64,000 bases of DNA, taken from assembly GCF_021343995.1 (NCBI RefSeq), contig NZ_JAJTTE010000002.1:124001-188000 (forward strand), in the 5' to 3' direction. The DNA comes from Pseudonocardia terrae (GTDB lineage: Bacteria > Actinomycetota > Actinomycetes > Mycobacteriales > Pseudonocardiaceae). Position 1 is the first letter of the stretch. The number at the start of each line of letters is the position of its first letter. Positions 51,382 to 60,085 of the stretch are shown piece by piece. The notes below the pieces were generated by a model, which saw only the letters and a list, made by a program, of their open reading frames with translations, was not told where the DNA came from and searched no databases. The translations under genes were made by a program, and so were the position numbers.

Positions 51382-51424
51382 GGTACGTTGCGTACCGTAC
51401 CAGGCGGAGGATACGATCCGTACC
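51382..51424. promoter_or_regulatory. Paired TetR operators and promoter in the divergent region
   Basis: Site 1 GGTACGTTGCGTACC (51382-51396, perfect GGTACG/CGTACC) and site 2 ATACGATCCGTACC (51411-51424). On the + strand TTGCGT (51388-51393), 18 bp and TACGAT (51412-51417) form a promoter whose -35 lies in site 1 and -10 in site 2, 7 nt before the tetR GTG. Confidence 0.7.
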
Positions 51425-52039
51425 GTGACGGGGGGACGGCGGCGAGGTGCGGAGCTGGAGCTGGCGATCCTGCGTGCGGCCGCTGAGGAACTCACCGCCT
51501 CCGGCTACAGCGGCATGACGATGGACAAGGTCGCCCGGCGCGCAGGCACGAACAAGAACGCGATCTACCGGCGCTGGCCGCAGCGCGCCGCACTCGGCAT
51601 CGCCGCCTACAAGTACGTGGCGGACGCCCGCACCCCCTCGGCGGACACGGGCACCCTTCGCGGCGATGCGTTGGAACTGCTGCGGCAGGCCAACGCGACC
51701 TGGTCCTCGCCCCGTGGCGCAATCCTGCGCGATCTCCTGGCGGCCGCTGCCGACGAGCCGGCCCTGCTGGAGCTGCTGCGCGAACAGGTTGGAGGCGGTG
51801 CGCTGAACGCCGCCTGGTTCGCGCTCCTGGGCCGGGCGGTGGCGCGCGGCGAGGCCCCTCCGGAGGCGGTGCAGCCGCGCGTGGCGGCGCTGCCGATGAT
51901 GTTGTTGCGTGGTGAGTACGCCCTGCGCGGCGTTCCGGCCGTGCCGGACGAGGTCCTGGTGGAGATCGTCGACGAGATCTTCCTGCCGCTGATCCGTGGA
52001 CGGGGCCTGGCGAGCCCGAGGCCCCCGTCCGCCGATTGA
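51425..52039 (+). CDS. TetR-family repressor (TetR_C_16-like)
   Basis: A 204-residue regulator with a helix-turn-helix at about 12-58 (ELAILRAAAEELTASGYSGMTMDKVARRAGTNKNAIYRRWPQRAAL) and a C-terminal ligand domain with FALLGRAVARGEAPPEAVQPRVAALP. The GTG at 51425 is probably the first base of the mRNA. It is divergent from the glycosidase-like gene, and both share the CGTACC palindromes, so it likely represses itself and that gene. Confidence 0.85.
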   Translation: MTGGRRRGAELELAILRAAAEELTASGYSGMTMDKVARRAGTNKNAIYRRWPQRAALGIAAYKYVADARTPSADTGTLRGDALELLRQANATWSSPRGAILRDLLAAAADEPALLELLREQVGGGALNAAWFALLGRAVARGEAPPEAVQPRVAALPMMLLRGEYALRGVPAVPDEVLVEIVDEIFLPLIRGRGLASPRPPSAD

Positions 52040-52132
52040 GTCTCCGGCTGTCCAGTAGCCCCGGTTGAAGTCGTTCGTGGCGACACGGTCGGTCGCCGCT
52101 GAAGCCGTGCGCGTACCCGACGATGGCCCGAC

Positions 52133-52240
52133 AACGAAAAGCGACGCTGACCCACGGGGAAGCATCCCCGCTGGTCAGCGCCGCTTTCAGCGCCTCAATC
52201 AGGCGGCCTGCTTGGTCTCCCAGAAGATCTTGTCGATCTG
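52133..52240. repeat. Direct repeat, copy 2 (intact sodN 3' end and terminator)
   Basis: Same-orientation partner of 50063-50170, 2,070 bp away. It includes the sodN terminator and its last 14 codons. Divergence of about one base in five argues for an old event or a copy from another strain or species. Confidence 0.8.
52140..52185 (-). terminator. sodN terminator hairpin
   Basis: AGCGACGCTGACC/GGTCAGCGCCGCT outer stem (one mismatch) with inner ACGGGGA/TCCCCGC and loop AGCA, 14 bp after the sodN stop. Confidence 0.7.
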
Positions 52241-52612
52241 GGCGATGTAGTCCAGCAGCTCCTGGCCGTCCTTCGGGTCGACCGAGGACTTGGTGCCGCC
52301 GGGGCCGCCACCGGCCTTCTTGGTGGCCTTGTTGAACAGCTCGTGCAGCTCCGGGTACTTCTCGAAGTGCGGCGGCTTGAAGTAGTCCGTCCACAGCACC
52401 CACAGGTGGTGCTTCACGAGGTCGGAGCGCTGCTCCTTGATCTCGATGGCCCGCTCCCGGAAGACCGGGTCCTCGTTGCCCTGGTACTTCTCCTGGATGG
52501 CCTTGACGGACTCGGCCTCGATACGCGCCTGGGCCGGGTCGTACACGCCGCAGGGGAGGTCGCAGTGCGCGGTGGCCTCCAGCCGCGGGCGGAGAATGCG
52601 GGACAGCCGCAT
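52199..52612 (-). CDS. sodN: Nickel superoxide dismutase precursor
   Basis: A 137-residue NiSOD. The first 15 residues (MRLSRILRPRLEATA) are the propeptide; cleavage exposes His16 of the nickel hook HCDLPCGVYDP, whose His1, Cys2 and Cys6 bind nickel. The rest forms the four-helix bundle, with EAESVKAIQEKYQ and DYFKPPHFEKYPELHELF. The mature enzyme is a cytoplasmic hexamer that removes superoxide. GGAGG lies before the ATG. The processing peptidase SodX is divergent, 76 bp away. Confidence 0.95.
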   Translation of the reverse strand: MRLSRILRPRLEATAHCDLPCGVYDPAQARIEAESVKAIQEKYQGNEDPVFRERAIEIKEQRSDLVKHHLWVLWTDYFKPPHFEKYPELHELFNKATKKAGGGPGGTKSSVDPKDGQELLDYIAQIDKIFWETKQAA

Positions 52613-52688
52613 GGGTCCTCCCTGGTGGTGATCGTTCTGGCGTGCCCGACCCTACTCCCGGGGGCGGGGGGCCAGCAGGCCGGAAGGT

Positions 52689-53024
52689 GTGGTCAACACG
52701 GTGTTTCGGACGCGGATCACACGGCATCACCGCGGGTGGCGGGCGGTGACCGTGCGGGGCCCCTCCATGTCCACCACCCTGTCCGACGACGACGTCGTCC
52801 TGGTCCGGTTCGGCCGGTCCGCCCGGCCGGGTGACGTGGTCCTGGTGCGCTGGCCCGCCCGGCCCACGCAGCTGTCGGTGAAGCGCGCGGTGCGACCGGA
52901 GGGCGCGCTGTGGTGGGTGGAGGGCGACAACCCCTTCGGCTCCACCGACTCCCGCACGCTCGGCCCGGCCGAGGTGGTGGCCGTCGTCACGCGGCGGTTG
53001 TGGCCCCGGCCCCGGCGCCTCTGA
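52689..53024 (+). CDS. sodX: NiSOD maturation peptidase SodX
   Basis: A 111-residue S24/S26-type peptidase. The catalytic Ser is in VRGPSMSTTL (about residue 26) and the Lys in QLSVKRAVRP (about residue 65), with WWVEGDNPFGSTDSRTLGP completing the signal-peptidase fold. It removes the SodN propeptide to expose the nickel ligand. There is no membrane anchor. The start is GTG 52689; the GTG at 52701 is possible. The divergent arrangement with sodN is typical. Confidence 0.88.
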   Translation: MVNTVFRTRITRHHRGWRAVTVRGPSMSTTLSDDDVVLVRFGRSARPGDVVLVRWPARPTQLSVKRAVRPEGALWWVEGDNPFGSTDSRTLGPAEVVAVVTRRLWPRPRRL

Positions 53025-53026
53025 GG

Positions 53027-53194
53027 TACGGTCGTCACCCAGTACCCGACAGCCGATCCCTCGGCTCGCCCCGCCGCATCCCGCGGGGCCGGATCGAGGG
53101 GGCCGTCCGGCACCGACCCGGCGAGACCTGCCCCCGGTGCACGGCGAGTAGGGACGCACGCGAGCGTCCACCGCACCCGTACCGGAGTCCTTCC
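53027..53194 (+). promoter_or_regulatory. Structured leader of the malic enzyme gene
   Basis: TACGGT (53027-53032) may be a -10 box. Between it and the ATG lie several possible hairpins: AGCCGA/TCGGCT, CCCCGC/GCGGGG inside CCCTCG/CGAGGG, and GCACC/GGTGC (53109-53141). I cannot assign the RNA to a known riboswitch class. Confidence 0.4.
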
Positions 53195-54412
53195 ATGACC
53201 GTCTCTCCCGAGCGCACCCTGTCCTCCGACCTGTCCACGAGCGCGCCCGCCCCCACCCGCGAGGAGATCTTCGCCTCGCACGAGGGCGGCAAGCTCGCCA
53301 CCGGGCTGTCCACGCCGCTGCGCGACGCCCGTGACCTGGCCATCGCCTACACCCCGGGCGTCGCCGAGGTCAGCCGGGCGATCGCCGCCGAGCCGGCGCT
53401 GGCCCGCCGCTACACCTGGACCGACCGGCTGGTCGCGGTGGTCAGCGACGGCACCGCCGTCCTCGGCCTCGGCGACATCGGCCCGCGCGCGTCGCTGCCC
53501 GTGATGGAGGGCAAGTCCGCGCTGTTCAAGACCTTCGGCGGGCTGGACTCGATCCCGCTGGTCCTCGACACCACCGACGTCGACGAGATCGTCGAGACCC
53601 TGGTCCGGCTGCGGCCCAGCTTCGGCGCGGTGAACCTCGAGGACGTCGCCGCCCCGCGCTGCTTCGAGCTGGAGCGCCGGCTCGTCGAGGCGCTCGACTG
53701 CCCGGTCATGCACGACGACCAGCACGGCACCGCGATCGTGCTGCTCGCCGCGCTGCAGGGCGCCTGCGCCACCACCGGCCGCCCGCTGTCGTCGTTGCGG
53801 ATCGTGGTCTCGGGCGCCGGCGCCGCGGGGGTGGCCTGCGCCCGGATCCTGGTCGCGGCCGGGGCCACGGACGTCGTCGTCCTCGACTCGCGCGGGGTGA
53901 TCGACGCCGCCCGCGGCGGGATCAAGGCCGAGCTCGCCGCCGAGACGAACCCGCGCGGGGTCACCGGCGGTCTGGCCGACGCGCTGCGCGGCGCCGACGT
54001 CTTCGTCGGGCTCTCCAGCGCGACCCTGCCCGAGGAGGTCCTGACCACGATGGCGCCGGACCCCTTCGTGTTCGCGCTGTCCAACCCGGACCCGGAGGTC
54101 CACCCGGAGATCGCCGCGCGGTACGCCGCCGTCGTCGCGACCGGGCGCAGCGACTTCCCGAACCAGATCAACAACGTGCTGGCGTTCCCGGGGGTGTTCC
54201 GCGGCGCGCTCGACGCCGGCGCCCGCCGGATCACCGAGGGCATGAAGCTGGCCGCCGCGAACGCGATCTTCTCCGTGGCCGCCGACGATCTCGCGGCCGA
54301 CCGGATCGTGCCCAGCCCGTTCGACCCGCGGGTCGCGCCCGAGGTGGCGGCCGCCGTCGCCGAGGCGGCCCGGCGGGACCCGGCCGCCGGTGTCACGGAG
54401 AGTGATCGCTGA
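53195..54412 (+). CDS. NAD(P)-dependent malic enzyme
   Basis: A 405-residue malic enzyme of the short bacterial type. ATGLSTPLRDARDLAIAYTPGVAEV and YTWTDRLVAVVSDGTAVLGLGDIGP form the N-terminal malic domain with catalytic Tyr; MEGKSALFKTFGGLDSIP carries the Lys; NLEDVAAPRCFELE and MHDDQHGTAIV bind metal; VVSGAGAAGVACARIL is the cofactor Rossmann motif. It decarboxylates malate to pyruvate. The ATG at 53195 has GGAG upstream. Confidence 0.92.
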   Translation: MTVSPERTLSSDLSTSAPAPTREEIFASHEGGKLATGLSTPLRDARDLAIAYTPGVAEVSRAIAAEPALARRYTWTDRLVAVVSDGTAVLGLGDIGPRASLPVMEGKSALFKTFGGLDSIPLVLDTTDVDEIVETLVRLRPSFGAVNLEDVAAPRCFELERRLVEALDCPVMHDDQHGTAIVLLAALQGACATTGRPLSSLRIVVSGAGAAGVACARILVAAGATDVVVLDSRGVIDAARGGIKAELAAETNPRGVTGGLADALRGADVFVGLSSATLPEEVLTTMAPDPFVFALSNPDPEVHPEIAARYAAVVATGRSDFPNQINNVLAFPGVFRGALDAGARRITEGMKLAAANAIFSVAADDLAADRIVPSPFDPRVAPEVAAAVAEAARRDPAAGVTESDR

Positions 54413-54529
54413 GAGGGGTTCCACCTGGCGTTCTTCCGTCGCTCGGTGCACGTGATCACCCAGCGTACGACAGAGTGCGGTAACTCACTCGGGTCGGAGT
54501 AGCCCGTTCGAGCGGTATCCCCGGATCGA

Positions 54530-57484
54530 GTGGAGCAGTCGCTCGTTGTGCCCCGTACAGGGGGCCCGACGACGGGCCCCGGTACGCACGGCGAGCACGT
54601 GGGGGGCACGGTGAGCGGCTTCGGAGGGCGCGGCGAGGCGGCGGACGAGCCTGCCCGGTCGGGCGTCCCCGACGCCTCCACCGGGGACCCGGTCGACGAG
54701 GAGGACCTCGCCGGTCCGTCCGACGACGACTTCGTCGACGGCGGTCCGGGTGGCGGTCCGGCGGTCGGTCCGGCCGGCATCGACCTGCCGGACTCGGTCC
54801 GGCGCGCGGACCGGCGGCGGGCGGACAACGTCCCGCCGCGCCCCGAGCAGGTCCGTTTCGCCGACCGCCTCGCCCGGGCGATCTCCGCGCCCTCCGGGGG
54901 CCAGGTGCCGGGCCAGACCCGGCGCCCGGCGTCGGGTTCCCTCGGCCGCTCCCTGCAGGAGCGCGAGGAGCCGGGTGAGCCCGAGGTACGCACCGAGCCG
55001 GGCGTCGTGCAGCTGGTCGCGCCCCCGGAGCCGGCCGGCGGCCCGCACGCGCTCCCGCTCGAGCCGGGGACCGATCCCGACGGCCTGCCGTCCGTGTCCT
55101 CCGCGCTGCGCGACGCCGCCTTCGGCACCGCGGCCCTGCCGCTGTCCGCGCTGTTCGGCGAGCGGATCGACGTCGTGCCGCTGCCGGCGGCGCCCGCGGT
55201 CGTCTGCGACGGCGCGGACCGGATCCTCCGCGTCAACGACGCGTTCCTGCAGCTCGCCGGCCGCCCCGCGGAGCCATTGGGGGTGCGGCTGGGCGGGCTG
55301 CTCACCGGGCCCGACGCCGACGCCCGCCTGCTGCGCGCCGACGGCACCACGGTCCGGGTGCGCGCCGTCCGCTGGGACCTGCCCGGCGATCTGCGCACCG
55401 TCGTCCTCGTGGAGCTGGGCGAGCCGCCGCGCGCCGACCGGCGCTGGACCGCCGAGCTCGAGCGGCTCGCCCGGGTCGGCACCTGGACGTTCGAGCTGGC
55501 CACGGCCACGTTCCGGCGCAGCGCGTCGCTCGAGGAGCTGTACCGCGACGTCGGCGTGGTCCCCGACGGCCCGTACGGGCCGGTCGAGGGCGAGCAGGTG
55601 GCGGCGCTCTGCCGGGCACTGCGTACCGGCTCGGGCCCGTTCGACCACCACGTCGAGCTGCGGCTGCCCGGCGACCGTGTGCTCAGCTGCCGGGCCGGCG
55701 TCGAGCGGGGCCTCGACGGAGTACCCGTGCGCCTGGCCGGCATGGTCCGCGACGTGACCGCGCAGCGGCTCGCCGAGGGCGGCCGGCACTCCGCCCGACG
55801 GTTCGCCGACCTGCTGTCCACCGTGCCCGACGGCGTCGGGCTGTTCGACGCGGCGGGCCGGCTCGCCGACGCCAACGAGGCCTTCTGCACGCTCCTCGGC
55901 CGGCCGCTGGTGGAGCTGCGGGGGCGGACCGCCCTCGACCTGACCGCCGACGCCGAGCCGCAGCCCGACGCCGCACCGGCCGCCCTGCCCGGCTGGCTGC
56001 GCCGCATCCCCACCGGCGGCGGCCACGGGTACCGGCTCCCGGCCGTCACGCTGCTGCGGGGGGACGGCACCCGGATCACGGTCGCGCTCGCCGTCACCGC
56101 CTCGACCTCCGACGACGGCGACCCGTTCTGGCTGGTCGTGGCCACCGCGGCCGTCCCGGCCGCCCCGCAGCGCGACGCAGGCACCGCCGTCGACGTCCTG
56201 ACCCGGCTGCCGAACCGCGCGGCCGCACTCGACCTCGTCGCCGACCTGCTCGCGGGGCCCGACGGCGACCGGGTCGCCGTGGTCTGCGGCGACCTCGACG
56301 ACTTCGCGCGGGTCAACTCCTCCCTCGGCCACGAGGCGGGCGACGAGCTGCTGGTCACCACGGCCGCGCGGCTGCGCCGCGAGCTGCCCGTCGGCTGCAC
56401 CCCGGCCCGGCTGGCCGGCGACGAGTTCGTCGTGATCTGCGCCGACCACACCCTCACCGGTGGCCCCGAGGCCCTGGCCCGCACCGTCGCCGGGCTGCTG
56501 GGCGGCACGCTGGGCGTGCACGGGCGGCCGGTGCAGCTCACCGCCACGGTCGGCGTCGCGACCCCCGACGTCCGCGCGGGCGAAGCCGTGGAGGCCGGCG
56601 ACCTGCTGCGCTACGCCGAGGTCGCGATGCACGAGGCCAAGCGCACGGAGCGGGGTGGGGTCGCCACCGCGTCGTCCGCGGTCGTGGAGTCCGCCGACCG
56701 GCAGCTCGAGCTGGAGGGCGAGCTGCGCGCCGCGCTGGCCGAGGATCGGCTCGCACTGCAGTACCAGCCCGTCGTCGGGCCGGACGGCTCGGTGGTCTCG
56801 GCGGAGGCGCTGGTGCGCTGGCCGCACCCGGAGCGCGGGACGATCTCGCCGGGCGAGTTCCTGCCGGTCGCCGAGCGCGCGGGCATGCTGCGCGACCTCG
56901 ACCTGTGGGTGCTGCGGACCGCGGTGAACGAGGCCGCGACCTGGCCGGGCCGGGCCGCGGTCGCCGTGAACCTCGCGGGCCTGCTGCCCAGCGAGCCGGG
57001 GTTCCTCGAGGAGGTGACCCGGATCGTCGCCGCCTCCGGGCTGCCGTGGGACCGGTTGATCCTCGAGCTGGTGGAGACCAGTCTCGTCGCCCTGCCGCGG
57101 GCGGCACGCGAGGTCATGGCCGAGCTCACGGCACGCGGGGTCCGGTTCGCCGTCGACGACTTCGGCACCGGCTACTCCTCGCTGGCCCGGCTCAAGGAGC
57201 TGCCCACCCAGACGGTCAAGGTGGACCGGGCGTTCGTCACGGGCGTCGGGACGGACCCGGCGGACTTCGCGGTCGCCCGCGCCGTCGTCGACATGGCCCG
57301 CGCGATGGGGCGGACCACGGTGGCCGAGGGGGTCGAGACGGCCGAGCAGTTCCACGTGCTGCGCGGCCTCGGCGTCGACGCCTACCAGGGGTGGCTGTTC
57401 TCCCGGGCGCTGGCGCCCGAGGACCTGCACCGGGTGCTCGCGGGGGGCCGGCTGCCGACGCCCGCCCGCTCGATGGGAGCCTGA
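54530..57484 (+). CDS. PAS-GGDEF-EAL cyclic-di-GMP signalling protein
   Basis: A 984-residue protein if GTG 54530 is the start; GTG 54611 is possible. The first 200 residues are disordered (Pro/Gly/Asp-rich), followed by PAS-type sensor domains (about 220-310, 320-405, 425-540). The GGDEF domain (about 553-715) has TRLPNRAAAL and AGDEF as the active loop. The EAL domain (about 725-970) keeps AEALVRW, VNLAG, ELVETS, DDFGTGYSS, VKVDRAF, AEGVET and the final QGWLFS, so it should be an active phosphodiesterase; the cyclase may be active too. No transmembrane helix is seen. Confidence 0.88.
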   Translation: MEQSLVVPRTGGPTTGPGTHGEHVGGTVSGFGGRGEAADEPARSGVPDASTGDPVDEEDLAGPSDDDFVDGGPGGGPAVGPAGIDLPDSVRRADRRRADNVPPRPEQVRFADRLARAISAPSGGQVPGQTRRPASGSLGRSLQEREEPGEPEVRTEPGVVQLVAPPEPAGGPHALPLEPGTDPDGLPSVSSALRDAAFGTAALPLSALFGERIDVVPLPAAPAVVCDGADRILRVNDAFLQLAGRPAEPLGVRLGGLLTGPDADARLLRADGTTVRVRAVRWDLPGDLRTVVLVELGEPPRADRRWTAELERLARVGTWTFELATATFRRSASLEELYRDVGVVPDGPYGPVEGEQVAALCRALRTGSGPFDHHVELRLPGDRVLSCRAGVERGLDGVPVRLAGMVRDVTAQRLAEGGRHSARRFADLLSTVPDGVGLFDAAGRLADANEAFCTLLGRPLVELRGRTALDLTADAEPQPDAAPAALPGWLRRIPTGGGHGYRLPAVTLLRGDGTRITVALAVTASTSDDGDPFWLVVATAAVPAAPQRDAGTAVDVLTRLPNRAAALDLVADLLAGPDGDRVAVVCGDLDDFARVNSSLGHEAGDELLVTTAARLRRELPVGCTPARLAGDEFVVICADHTLTGGPEALARTVAGLLGGTLGVHGRPVQLTATVGVATPDVRAGEAVEAGDLLRYAEVAMHEAKRTERGGVATASSAVVESADRQLELEGELRAALAEDRLALQYQPVVGPDGSVVSAEALVRWPHPERGTISPGEFLPVAERAGMLRDLDLWVLRTAVNEAATWPGRAAVAVNLAGLLPSEPGFLEEVTRIVAASGLPWDRLILELVETSLVALPRAAREVMAELTARGVRFAVDDFGTGYSSLARLKELPTQTVKVDRAFVTGVGTDPADFAVARAVVDMARAMGRTTVAEGVETAEQFHVLRGLGVDAYQGWLFSRALAPEDLHRVLAGGRLPTPARSMGA

Positions 57485-57615
57485 TCGCCGAATGACCGGA
57501 CGGGTCGCGAGCCGATCACACTTGGTCGTCCGGTTCGCTCCTGTCGGTGCCTCCGGATAGCCTCGTCGCACCATGGCGGCCGGAAGGCGGTCGCCGGGAC
57601 GAGGGGAAACCCCGC

Positions 57616-58686
57616 GTGATCGAGTTCCGCGGCGTGACGAAGCGGTTCCCGGACGGGACCGTCGCGGTCGACGGGCTGGACCTGACCGTGGACGCCGGCA
57701 AGGTCACGGTGTTCGTCGGGCCGTCCGGCTGCGGCAAGACCACGTCCCTCCGGATGATCAACAGGATGATCGCGCCGACCGAGGGCACGGTGACCGTCGA
57801 CGGCCGCGACGTGATGTCGGGCGACGCGGCGGAGCTGCGCCGCGGCATCGGCTACGTGATCCAGCAGGCCGGGCTGTTCCCGCACAAGACGATCCGCGAC
57901 AACATCGCCACCGTCCCGCTGCTGCTCGGCTGGAGCAGGCGCAAGGCCCGGGCGCGGGCGGACGAGCTGATGGAGGTCGTGGGCCTGGCCCCGGAGATGG
58001 CGTCGCGGTACCCCGCGCAGCTGTCCGGCGGTCAGCAGCAGCGCGTCGGCGTGGCCCGGGCCCTCGCCGCCGACCCGCCCGTGCTGCTGATGGACGAGCC
58101 GTTCAGCGCGGTCGACCCGGTGGTGCGGGAGAGCCTGCAGGAGGAGCTGCTGCGGCTGCAGGGCGAGCTGGGCAAGACGATCGTGTTCGTCACGCACGAC
58201 ATCGACGAGGCCGTGAAGCTCGGCGACAAGGTCGCGGTGTTCCGCACCGGCGGTGTCCTCGCGCAGTACGACGAGCCGGGCGTGCTGCTCGACCGCCCGG
58301 CGGACGGGTTCGTCGACGGGTTCGTCGGCCGCGACCGCGGCTACCGCAAGCTGGGCTTCCTGTCCGACGAGCTGCCGCTCGTCGAGCTGCCCACGGTGGG
58401 TGTCGGCGACCCGGCGCCCGAGGGGTGGTCGCTCGTCGTCGACCCCGACGGCCGTCCGCTCGGCTGGGTGCAGGGTGGGGGCTCCGTCGAGGAGGCGGCC
58501 GTCGTGCCCGGCGGCTCGCTCTACGAGGTCGGGTCCGGCTCGCTGCGCAGCGCGCTCGACGCCGCCCTGTCCTCGCCGTCCGGCCGCGGGGTCGCGGTCG
58601 ACGGCGACGGTCGGGTCGCGGGCGCGTTGAGCGCCGACGACGTGCTGCGGGCGCTCGCCGCTTCCCGGGCGGACGAGGCGGCCTGA
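57616..58686 (+). CDS. Osmolyte ABC transporter ATP-binding protein (OpuCA/ProV type)
   Basis: A 356-residue ATPase: Walker A GPSGCGKTTS (about 36-45), signature LSGGQQQRVGVARAL (about 135), Walker B LLMDEPFSAVDP (about 157) and DIDEAVKLGD of the quaternary-amine family. The C-terminal 100 residues form a CBS-like regulatory region. It drives uptake of glycine betaine, carnitine, choline or a similar compatible solute. GTG 57616 follows GAGGGG. The stop shares one base with the next start (TGATG). Confidence 0.88.
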   Translation: MIEFRGVTKRFPDGTVAVDGLDLTVDAGKVTVFVGPSGCGKTTSLRMINRMIAPTEGTVTVDGRDVMSGDAAELRRGIGYVIQQAGLFPHKTIRDNIATVPLLLGWSRRKARARADELMEVVGLAPEMASRYPAQLSGGQQQRVGVARALAADPPVLLMDEPFSAVDPVVRESLQEELLRLQGELGKTIVFVTHDIDEAVKLGDKVAVFRTGGVLAQYDEPGVLLDRPADGFVDGFVGRDRGYRKLGFLSDELPLVELPTVGVGDPAPEGWSLVVDPDGRPLGWVQGGGSVEEAAVVPGGSLYEVGSGSLRSALDAALSSPSGRGVAVDGDGRVAGALSADDVLRALAASRADEAA

Positions 58687-59336
58687 TGGTCTGGGACTGG
58701 ATCCCGCGCAACCTCGGCATGATCGGCGGGCTCCTGGGTGAGCACGTGGTCCTGGCGCTGCTCCCGGTCCTGATCGGGCTGGTCCTCGCGGTGCCGATCG
58801 GCTGGGCCGCCGCCGGCAACCGCGCGCTGCGCGGGGTGCTCGTGCCCGCGGCCAGCGTCCTGTACACGATCCCGTCGTTGGCGCTGTTCATCGTGCTGCC
58901 GGCGATCATCGGCACCCGGATCCTCGACCCGCTCAACGTCGTCGTCGCCCTGACGATCTACACCGTCGCCCTGCTGGTCCGCTCGGTGGCCGACGCGCTC
59001 GGCGCCGTCCCGTCGATGGTCGTCGCCGCCGCCACGGCGATGGGGTACCGGCCCGGTCGGCGGTTCGTGTCGGTCGAGCTGCCGCTGGCGGTCCCGGTGC
59101 TCGTGGCGGGGCTGCGGGTGGCCGCGGTGTCGAACATCAGCCTGGTCTCGGTGGGCGCGCTGATCGGCGTCGGCGGGCTGGGGCAGCTGTTCACGGACGG
59201 CTACCAGCGGAACTTCCCGCTCGAGATCCTCACGGGCATCGTGATGGTCCTGCTGCTGGCCCTCGTCGTCGACGGGCTGCTCGTGCTGATCGGGCGGGTC
59301 AGCACGCCCTGGACGCGCGTGGGAGCGAACGCGTGA
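58686..59336 (+). CDS. Osmolyte ABC transporter permease (OpuCB type)
   Basis: A 216-residue permease with about five or six transmembrane helices. The EAA loop is AATAMGYRPGRRFVSVELPLAVPVLVAGLR. SVLYTIPSLALF and VSVGALIGVGGLGQLF are typical of the ProW/OpuCB family. It forms a heterodimer with the following permease and overlaps it by GTGA. Confidence 0.88.
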   Translation: MVWDWIPRNLGMIGGLLGEHVVLALLPVLIGLVLAVPIGWAAAGNRALRGVLVPAASVLYTIPSLALFIVLPAIIGTRILDPLNVVVALTIYTVALLVRSVADALGAVPSMVVAAATAMGYRPGRRFVSVELPLAVPVLVAGLRVAAVSNISLVSVGALIGVGGLGQLFTDGYQRNFPLEILTGIVMVLLLALVVDGLLVLIGRVSTPWTRVGANA

Positions 59337-60085
59337 ACGCCCTGTTCTCCTGGCTCGCCGACCCCGCGCACTGGAGCGGGTCGGCCGGCATCCCGGCCCG
59401 GCTCGTCGAGCACCTCTGGTACTCGGTGCTGGCGCTTGCCCTCGGCGCGGTCGTGGCGCTGCCGATCGGTGCGCTCGTCGGGCACGGGCGCCGCGGCGGG
59501 TTCCTCATCGTCGGCTCGGCCAACGGCATGCGTGCGCTGCCCGAGCTCGGCCTGCTCACCCTGCTGGTGCTGCTGATGGGCATCGGGCTGCTCCCGGTCA
59601 CCCTCGCGCTCGCCGTCCTCGCGATCCCGCCGCTGCTGGCGGGCACGTACTCCGGTGTGCGCAACGTCGACCCCGGCGCGGTCGACGCGGCCCGCGGCAT
59701 GGGGATGCGCGAGTGGCAGGTGCTGTTCAAGGTCGAGCTGCCCAACGCGCTGCCGCTGATCCTCGGCGGCCTGCGCGGCGCGGCGCTGCAGGTCATCGCG
59801 ACCGCCGCCGTGGCCGCCTACGTGAGCTTCGGCGGCCTCGGCCGCTTCCTGATCGACGGGCTGCGCACCCGCGACTACCCGCAGATGGCGGCGGGTGCGG
59901 TCCTCGTGGCCGTGCTCGCGCTCGTCGTCGAGGGGCTGCTCGCGCTGCTGCAGCGCGCGATCGTCTCGCCCGGGCTGCGCGGCGGCGGCCGCCGCTCGCC
60001 CACCGTCACCGTCGGGCGGCCCGCCCCCGCGCCCGCGAACCCCGAACCCGTCCCCGTCCGAGAGCCCGCAGGAGCCGAACCGTGA
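59333..60085 (+). CDS. Osmolyte ABC transporter permease (OpuCD type)
   Basis: A 250-residue second permease. It shows SANGMRALPELGLLTLLVLLMG, the EAA loop AARGMGMREWQVLFKVELPNALPLILGGLR and AYVSFGGLGRFLIDGL. A Pro/Glu-rich C-terminal tail of about 35 residues is unusual. Start and stop lie in GTGA overlaps with its neighbours. Confidence 0.88.
   Translation: MNALFSWLADPAHWSGSAGIPARLVEHLWYSVLALALGAVVALPIGALVGHGRRGGFLIVGSANGMRALPELGLLTLLVLLMGIGLLPVTLALAVLAIPPLLAGTYSGVRNVDPGAVDAARGMGMREWQVLFKVELPNALPLILGGLRGAALQVIATAAVAAYVSFGGLGRFLIDGLRTRDYPQMAAGAVLVAVLALVVEGLLALLQRAIVSPGLRGGGRRSPTVTVGRPAPAPANPEPVPVREPAGAEP

Noticed and set aside
53410..57574. Very long minus-strand frames (more than 1,000 codons) opposite the malic enzyme and GGDEF-EAL genes
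   Set aside because: They are antisense to well-supported genes, have no recognisable domain and have Arg/Ser/Pro-rich compositions typical of shadow frames in GC-rich DNA.
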